From contig NZ_CP067412.1 of assembly GCF_023375815.1 (NCBI RefSeq), positions 2,976,001-3,040,000 on the forward strand: 64,000 nucleotides of DNA, given 5' to 3'. The position numbers were made by a program, and so were the translations under genes. Of the stretch, positions 59,674 through 64,000 are shown in pieces. The stretch's first letter is position 1. The number at the start of each line of letters is the position of its first letter. The DNA is from Pseudomonas sp. HS6. GTDB lineage: Bacteria > Pseudomonadota > Gammaproteobacteria > Pseudomonadales > Pseudomonadaceae. Below the pieces are notes generated by a model. The model did no database searches and was not told the origin of the DNA. It saw only the letters and a list, made by a program, of their open reading frames with translations.

Positions 59674-60345
59674 ATGATGTCCGGCCCGATCAAGCTCGAT
59701 TTTTCCGAAAAGTATGACGACAACCATGCGCAGAAATATCTGCGCAAGCATCAGGATGGTCTGGGGCGTCGTCTGTCCAACTGGCGAGATCAGCAGTTGG
59801 CTCGCAAGGCGTTGACTCTGGTCGGCGAGCCGGGACTCGTGCTGGATCTGCCGTGCGGCGCAGGACGTTTCTGGCCGTTGCTGGCGGAAAAGCCGAATCG
59901 GGTGATCATCGGGGCAGACAACTCCGAGTCGATGATCAAGACGGCGATGCAGGCCCAACCGGCGGATGTAGTGAAACGGGTACAACCCTTGCACACATCG
60001 GCGTTCGACATCGCGTTGCCTGACAATGCAGTGGACAGCATTTTCTGTATGCGTTTGCTCCACCACATCGGTGAAGCCGAGCATCGACGGACGATTCTGC
60101 GCGAATTCGAACGCGTTACCCGGGACAGTGTGATCATTTCGTTGTGGGTTGACGGCAATTTCAAGGCCTGGAAACGCAAGCGCGCCGAGAAAAAGCGCGG
60201 GCAGGAAGGTTACCAGAATCGATTTGTGTTACCGGCCGCTACGGTTGAAAAGGAATTTGAAGAGGCGGGATTCAGGATTCAGGAACAACTGGACTTTATC
60301 CCGCTCTATGCCATGTGGCGAGTTTACGTATTACGCAAGAGGTAA
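59674..60345 (+). CDS. orf222: Class I SAM methyltransferase Orf222
   Basis: A 223-residue SAM-dependent methyltransferase: motif I VLDLPCGAGRFWP near residue 50, an acidic end of beta 2 (IGADNSESM), SIFCMRLLHHIGE. Known as orf222 downstream of colRS in P. fluorescens; a role in LPS or envelope modification is proposed, substrate unproven. Starts with two ATGs after CAGGAG. Confidence 0.9.
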   Translation: MMSGPIKLDFSEKYDDNHAQKYLRKHQDGLGRRLSNWRDQQLARKALTLVGEPGLVLDLPCGAGRFWPLLAEKPNRVIIGADNSESMIKTAMQAQPADVVKRVQPLHTSAFDIALPDNAVDSIFCMRLLHHIGEAEHRRTILREFERVTRDSVIISLWVDGNFKAWKRKRAEKKRGQEGYQNRFVLPAATVEKEFEEAGFRIQEQLDFIPLYAMWRVYVLRKR

Positions 60346-60349
60346 GAGG

Positions 60350-61063
60350 ATGGCAGTGCAATTTGCAGCAGAAACGGGAGTCGCTCCCCAGGATCGCTTT
60401 GACTACTACTGGAACCAGCGCGGTGAGTGGGTGGAAGAACCCAACGTGCGTCGTGGTGGCGAAAGTGGCGTGCAGCGGGTGGTGGGGCGCGATGGTCAAC
60501 TGCTGTATGCCAAACGCCAGACAGGACATATCTATCGCAGTTGGTTGCACCCGTTCGGGCGGCCGACCGTATTGCGTGAGCTGGATGCGCTGACCGGTGT
60601 AAGCAAGCTCGGCGTCCGGGTCCCGGAAATCGTCTTTTGCGGTGCCCAGCCTGATCCGCAGCACAAGTGGCGGGCGTTGCTGGTCACCAAGTCGCTGGAC
60701 GGCTTTCAGGAGCTTGAACAGTGGGAAGCGGCAGGTGGCCGCGAGCAGTTCGGTGAGGCTGTGTATGAGCGCGTACTCAAGGATCTCGCCGAAAACCTGG
60801 CTCGCATGCACAAGGGCCGCTGGCAGCACAGTTGCATTTATATCAAGCACGTATTTGTCCGCGTCACCGGCGAGGGTGAGTCAGCCAAAGTCGAAGTGGC
60901 CCTGATCGATCTTGAAAAGTGCCGTCAACGTCTGACCGCTCATCGCGCAGCCTCCCATGACATGAAACAATTGCGCCGCCACTCGTCGTTCAGCCCTACG
61001 GACTGGAAGAAACTCGTCTATTTTTATGAGACGGCGTTTGGCAGCGCTATCAAAGGTTTATAG
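60350..61063 (+). CDS. wapQ: WapQ/InaA-family lipopolysaccharide core kinase
   Basis: A 237-residue kinase-fold protein of the InaA/Kdo-kinase group: LLYAKRQTG as the Lys of the ATP site, LAENLARMHKGRWQH (catalytic-loop region) and ALIDLEKCRQ with the metal Asp. Probably phosphorylates LPS-core heptose. Directly follows orf222 by 4 bp; AAGAGG lies 7 bp before the ATG at 60350. A longer frame from 60149 runs in the wrong frame of orf222 and is rejected. Confidence 0.92.
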   Translation: MAVQFAAETGVAPQDRFDYYWNQRGEWVEEPNVRRGGESGVQRVVGRDGQLLYAKRQTGHIYRSWLHPFGRPTVLRELDALTGVSKLGVRVPEIVFCGAQPDPQHKWRALLVTKSLDGFQELEQWEAAGGREQFGEAVYERVLKDLAENLARMHKGRWQHSCIYIKHVFVRVTGEGESAKVEVALIDLEKCRQRLTAHRAASHDMKQLRRHSSFSPTDWKKLVYFYETAFGSAIKGL

Positions 61064-61065
61064 CG

Positions 61066-61293
61066 ATGAAACTAGAAATTGCGCGAGGTTTGTTTCTGGT
61101 AGGAGCCTTGGCAGTTGCATCTTTGGCGGTGGCGGCCTGGGAACAGCCACGCATGCAGGTGATTGGTGCATCGACCAACGATGCCCATTGCCCGATGCCG
61201 CGGGTGGCGAAAGTCTCCGAGGCAACCAAGCCCGACCATGATTTGCTGCTGTTCATGTTCGGACTTTCTCAAGGGATGAGGCCGCAGAGTTGA
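61066..61293 (+). CDS. Small exported protein at the end of the colRS-orf222-wapQ unit
   Basis: A 75-residue protein with a signal peptide (MKLEIARGLFLVGALAVASLAVA, cleavage near AAW) and a mature part with one Cys (NDAHCPMPRV). It begins 2 bp after the wapQ stop, so it is translated with it. Unknown function; a periplasmic accessory of the LPS-modification genes is an inference. Confidence 0.7.
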   Translation: MKLEIARGLFLVGALAVASLAVAAWEQPRMQVIGASTNDAHCPMPRVAKVSEATKPDHDLLLFMFGLSQGMRPQS

Positions 61294-61322
61294 ATCGATT
61301 GATGCCACTTTATACAAGAGCC

Positions 61323-61352
61323 AAAGGCCTCGCAGATGCGAGGCCTTTTTTG
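61323..61352. terminator. Terminator between the small exported gene and the RND pump gene
   Basis: AAAGGCCTCGCA and TGCGAGGCCTTTTTT with a 3-nt loop; usable on both strands for the convergent pair. Confidence 0.9.
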
Positions 61353-61372
61353 TGCGCGTATGAAAACGGCGG

Positions 61373-64000
61373 TTACGTGGAGGGTGCGGGATCGGGTTTG
61401 GCCAGCACGGTGTAGACACAGGGCAAAACGAACAACGTAAACAGCGTACCGATCGACATCCCCGTGGCGATCACCGTCCCGATATCGAAACGGCTTACCG
61501 CTCCCGCGCCACTGGCCAGGATCAGCGGCACCATGCCGAACACCATGGCAGCTGTGGTCATCAGGACGGGGCGCAAGCGAATCGCCGCCGCTTCCTCGAC
61601 CGCCTCACGAGGCGTCAGGCCCTTTTCCTTGCGCAACTGGTTGGCGAACTCGACGATCAGGATCCCGTGTTTGCTGATCAGGCCGATCAGTGTCACCAGC
61701 CCGACCTGGGTGTAGATGTTCATGCTCGACCAGCCAAGGAACAACGGAATCAACGCCCCGCAAATCGACAACGGTACGGTCACCAGAATCACCAGCGGGT
61801 CGCGGAAGCTTTCGAACTGCGCCGCCAGCACCAGGAAAATGATCGCCAGCGCCAGCGCGAAGGTGACCCACAGTGCGCTGCCTTCCTGGACGAACTGTCG
61901 TGAAGCGCCACCGTAATCGAAAGCAAAACCGGCAGGTGCTTCTTCCCGGGCAATCTGCAACACGCTGTCGATGGCCTCGCCCATGCTGACCAACGGGAAC
62001 CCGGACAGCTTCGCCGCGTTAAGTTGCTGGAACTGGTTGAGCTGTCGCGGTCGTGCCCGGTCGGTCACGGTGATCAGGGTCGACAGCGGCAGCAACTCGC
62101 CCTGGGTGTTTTTCACGTAGTAGTTATTCAGCCAGTCCGGATTGTCGCGGTAGGCCCGTTCAACCTGGGCGATAACCTTGTAACTGCGACCCTCGATGGT
62201 GAAACGATTGATCTCCGCCTCGCCAAGCAGAGTGGCGAGAGTGCCGCCCAGATCCTGCATCGACACACCCATCTGCGCTGCTTTGGCGCGGTCGATATCG
62301 ACCACCACTTCCGGTTTGTCGAAGGCCAGGTCCAGGTCGACGAAAGCGAACTTGCCCGACTCCATCGCACGCTTCTTGATCCGGTCAGCCACCTGCAGCA
62401 ACAGCTCGTAGTCGTTGGCCGTGTTGATCACGAATTCGAACGGCAGGCCCTCGCCGGTGCCGGGCAGGGAGGGCAGGTTGAAGCCGAAAATCTGCAGGCC
62501 GGGGATGTTTCCGAGTTTGCCCTGCACCTCGGGAAGAATCTGCATCTGTGTACGGCTGCGCTCGTTCCACGGTTTGAGCAGGAAACCGCCGATACCGGTC
62601 TGCACACCGTTGTAGCCGTTGATCTGGAACGAAGAGTAGTACTCCGGGAATTCCTTGAAGATCTTCACGAACTCGTCGGTGTAGGTGTTCAGGTAATCGA
62701 GGTTGGTCGGTTGCGGCGCGTTGGCCATCATGAAAATGATGCCCTGGTCTTCGTCCGGCGCCAGTTCCGACTTGGTGAACTTGAGCAGCACCGGAATCAG
62801 GCACAGCACGATCACTGCGAACACCAGCACCACCGGCCGGGTATTGAGGGTGCCGTGGAGCATGCTCTGGTAGCGTCGCTTGAGGCGATCGAAGATCCGG
62901 TCGAGACGATGGGCGAGTCCGCTGGGGTTTTCCTCATGTCGCAACAAGAAGGCACACATCATCGGCGACAGGGTCAGGGCGACAATCCCGGAAATCACCA
63001 CGGCTCCCGCGAGCGTAAGTGCGAACTCCTTGAAGAGTGCCCCGGTCAACCCTGTCAGGAAACCGATCGGCGCATACACCGCTGCCAGGGTGATGGTCAT
63101 CGAGACCACCGGCATCGCGATTTCCCGGGCGCCCTCAAGTGCGGCATCCAGCGGTGTCTTGCCTTCCTCGATATGTCGGTGGATGTTTTCCACCACCACG
63201 ATGGCATCGTCCACCACCAGACCGATGGCCAGCACCATCGCCAGCAGAGTCAGGAGGTTGATCGAGTAGCCCATCATCTGCATGAAGAACATCACGCCGA
63301 TCATCGACAACGGAATGGTCACCACCGGGATCACCACCGAACGCAGCGCGCCGAGGAACAGGAAAACCACCACGATCACGATCAGCACCGCTTCGAACAG
63401 GGTCTTCACCACCTCGTCGATGGAAGCCTGGATGAACAGCGTGGCGTCGTAGGCGATCTCGCTCTTGAGGTTGGGCGGCAACTGGGCCTCCAGCTCCGGC
63501 ATGATCTTGCGCACTTCCTTGATCACGTCGAGCGGGTTGGCACCGGGCGTCGCCTTGATCCCGATGTAGACCGAGGGTGTGCCACCGAAGGAACTGATGG
63601 AGTTGTAGTTTTCCGCACCCATTTCCACCCGCGCCACATCACTGAGCAGCACACGGCTGTCGCCACTGACCTTGAGCGGAATCTTGCCGAAGGCCTCGGC
63701 CGACTTCAGTTCGGTGTTGGCGTTGATGCTGGTGACTACGTACTCGCCTTTCACCTCACCGGCGGCGGAGAGGAAGTTGTACTGGCGCACCGCGTTGCTC
63801 ACGTCGCTGGCGCTGAGGCCGAAACCGGCGAGTTTCACCGGGTCGATCCACAGGCGCATGGCGAACACCTGATTTCCCAGAATCTCGGCTTCGGCCATGC
63901 CCGGCAGAGTGGCCAGTTTTGGCTGGATCACCCGCGACAGGTAGTCAGTGATCTGCGGGTTGCTCAGTTCCTTGCTGAAGAAACTGATGTACATCAGTGC
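61373..64000 (-). CDS. RND efflux pump inner-membrane subunit (5' part beyond the window)
   Basis: At least 873 residues of a HAE1-type RND transporter; the start lies past the right edge. Proton-relay Asp pair in IGLVVDDAIVVVEN, the later Lys-bearing TM segment (LISKHGILIVEF), and both periplasmic porter domains are visible. Typical length is near 1,030, so about 150 N-terminal residues are missing. It is usually preceded by a membrane-fusion gene, outside this window. Substrate unknown; the position beside colRS agrees with related pseudomonads. Confidence 0.92.
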   Translation of the reverse strand, partial: ALMYISFFSKELSNPQITDYLSRVIQPKLATLPGMAEAEILGNQVFAMRLWIDPVKLAGFGLSASDVSNAVRQYNFLSAAGEVKGEYVVTSINANTELKSAEAFGKIPLKVSGDSRVLLSDVARVEMGAENYNSISSFGGTPSVYIGIKATPGANPLDVIKEVRKIMPELEAQLPPNLKSEIAYDATLFIQASIDEVVKTLFEAVLIVIVVVFLFLGALRSVVIPVVTIPLSMIGVMFFMQMMGYSINLLTLLAMVLAIGLVVDDAIVVVENIHRHIEEGKTPLDAALEGAREIAMPVVSMTITLAAVYAPIGFLTGLTGALFKEFALTLAGAVVISGIVALTLSPMMCAFLLRHEENPSGLAHRLDRIFDRLKRRYQSMLHGTLNTRPVVLVFAVIVLCLIPVLLKFTKSELAPDEDQGIIFMMANAPQPTNLDYLNTYTDEFVKIFKEFPEYYSSFQINGYNGVQTGIGGFLLKPWNERSRTQMQILPEVQGKLGNIPGLQIFGFNLPSLPGTGEGLPFEFVINTANDYELLLQVADRIKKRAMESGKFAFVDLDLAFDKPEVVVDIDRAKAAQMGVSMQDLGGTLATLLGEAEINRFTIEGRSYKVIAQVERAYRDNPDWLNNYYVKNTQGELLPLSTLITVTDRARPRQLNQFQQLNAAKLSGFPLVSMGEAIDSVLQIAREEAPAGFAFDYGGASRQFVQEGSALWVTFALALAIIFLVLAAQFESFRDPLVILVTVPLSICGALIPLFLGWSSMNIYTQVGLVTLIGLISKHGILIVEFANQLRKEKGLTPREAVEEAAAIRLRPVLMTTAAMVFGMVPLILASGAGAVSRFDIGTVIATGMSIGTLFTLFVLPCVYTVLAKPDPAPST

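Overview
This window is chromosomal DNA of a fluorescent Pseudomonas (P. fluorescens group). The GC-rich codon use, the typical gene neighbours (glpFKRD, aatJQMP/aauSR, argF, bfr/bfd, rnt-pyrC-motY-argG, rnf-nth, metG-apbC, groESL, colRS-orf222-wapQ) and a REPIN of the type abundant in this group all agree. No rRNA, tRNA, CRISPR array, prophage or insertion sequence was recognised. Most of the window is conserved core chromosome, with accessory patches at about 2-13 kb, 34.6-35.7 kb and 39.9-41.7 kb.

Layout. 0.3-2.0 kb: an exported alpha/beta hydrolase and a DsbA/FrnE-like thiol oxidoreductase. 2.1-9.4 kb: a tightly packed six-gene reverse-strand operon (HAD phosphatase, class III aminotransferase, alpha/beta hydrolase, FemAB-like acyltransferase, then its own histidine kinase and sigma54-dependent response regulator), preceded by a -24/-12 promoter match and a perfect 9+9 palindrome. 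9.6-11.3 kb: MipA/OmpV outer-membrane protein and membrane desaturase. 11.3-13.0 kb: an arginase-fold (UPF0489-like) protein translationally coupled to two half-size EamA transporters. 13.1-20.4 kb: glpM, the AauR/AauS two-component system and the aatJQMP acidic amino-acid ABC transporter, with a textbook sigma54 / IHF / double enhancer control region. 20.4-25.5 kb: glpD, glpR, glpK, glpF. 25.9-33.7 kb: ybaK, a PhzF-like gene, an orphan ABC ATPase coupled to argF, a molybdopterin oxidoreductase, grxD, bfr and bfd. 34.0-39.9 kb: peroxiredoxin, a Panacea-type toxin-antitoxin-like pair lying between two nearly identical terminators, then rnt, pyrC, motY and argG. 40-41.7 kb: AT-rich patch with an unknown two-TM protein and an orphan LuxR-type regulator. 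41.7-46.6 kb: a 57-residue conserved protein, nth and an rnf operon. 46.7-54.5 kb: metG, apbC, an SDR, a HugZ-like protein, fxsA, groESL. 54.6-64 kb: a cell-envelope block (PAP2 phosphatase, LtaS-like transferase, colRS, orf222, wapQ, small exported protein, RND pump running off the end).

Most notable observations. (1) The rnf operon is rnfABDGE without rnfC; its RnfB has no N-terminal membrane anchor and carries an RnfC-like helical tail, and RnfA plus RnfE keep only one of the four cysteines that normally hold the intramembrane [2Fe-2S] cluster. This is a divergent Rnf-like complex. (2) The 2-9.4 kb operon is an apparently self-regulated sigma54 gene cluster of unknown product, next to a desaturase and an arginase-like/heterodimeric exporter unit. 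(3) The PanA-like/toxin-like pair sits exactly between duplicated bidirectional terminators, suggesting how it was inserted. (4) ColR-box-like sites sit in front of both the LtaS-like gene and orf222-wapQ, tying the envelope block to ColRS. (5) The aat control region shows two AauR-type inverted repeats 31 bp apart, an IHF match and a sigma54 promoter in ideal order, and the whole aat/aau locus separates glpD from glpM.
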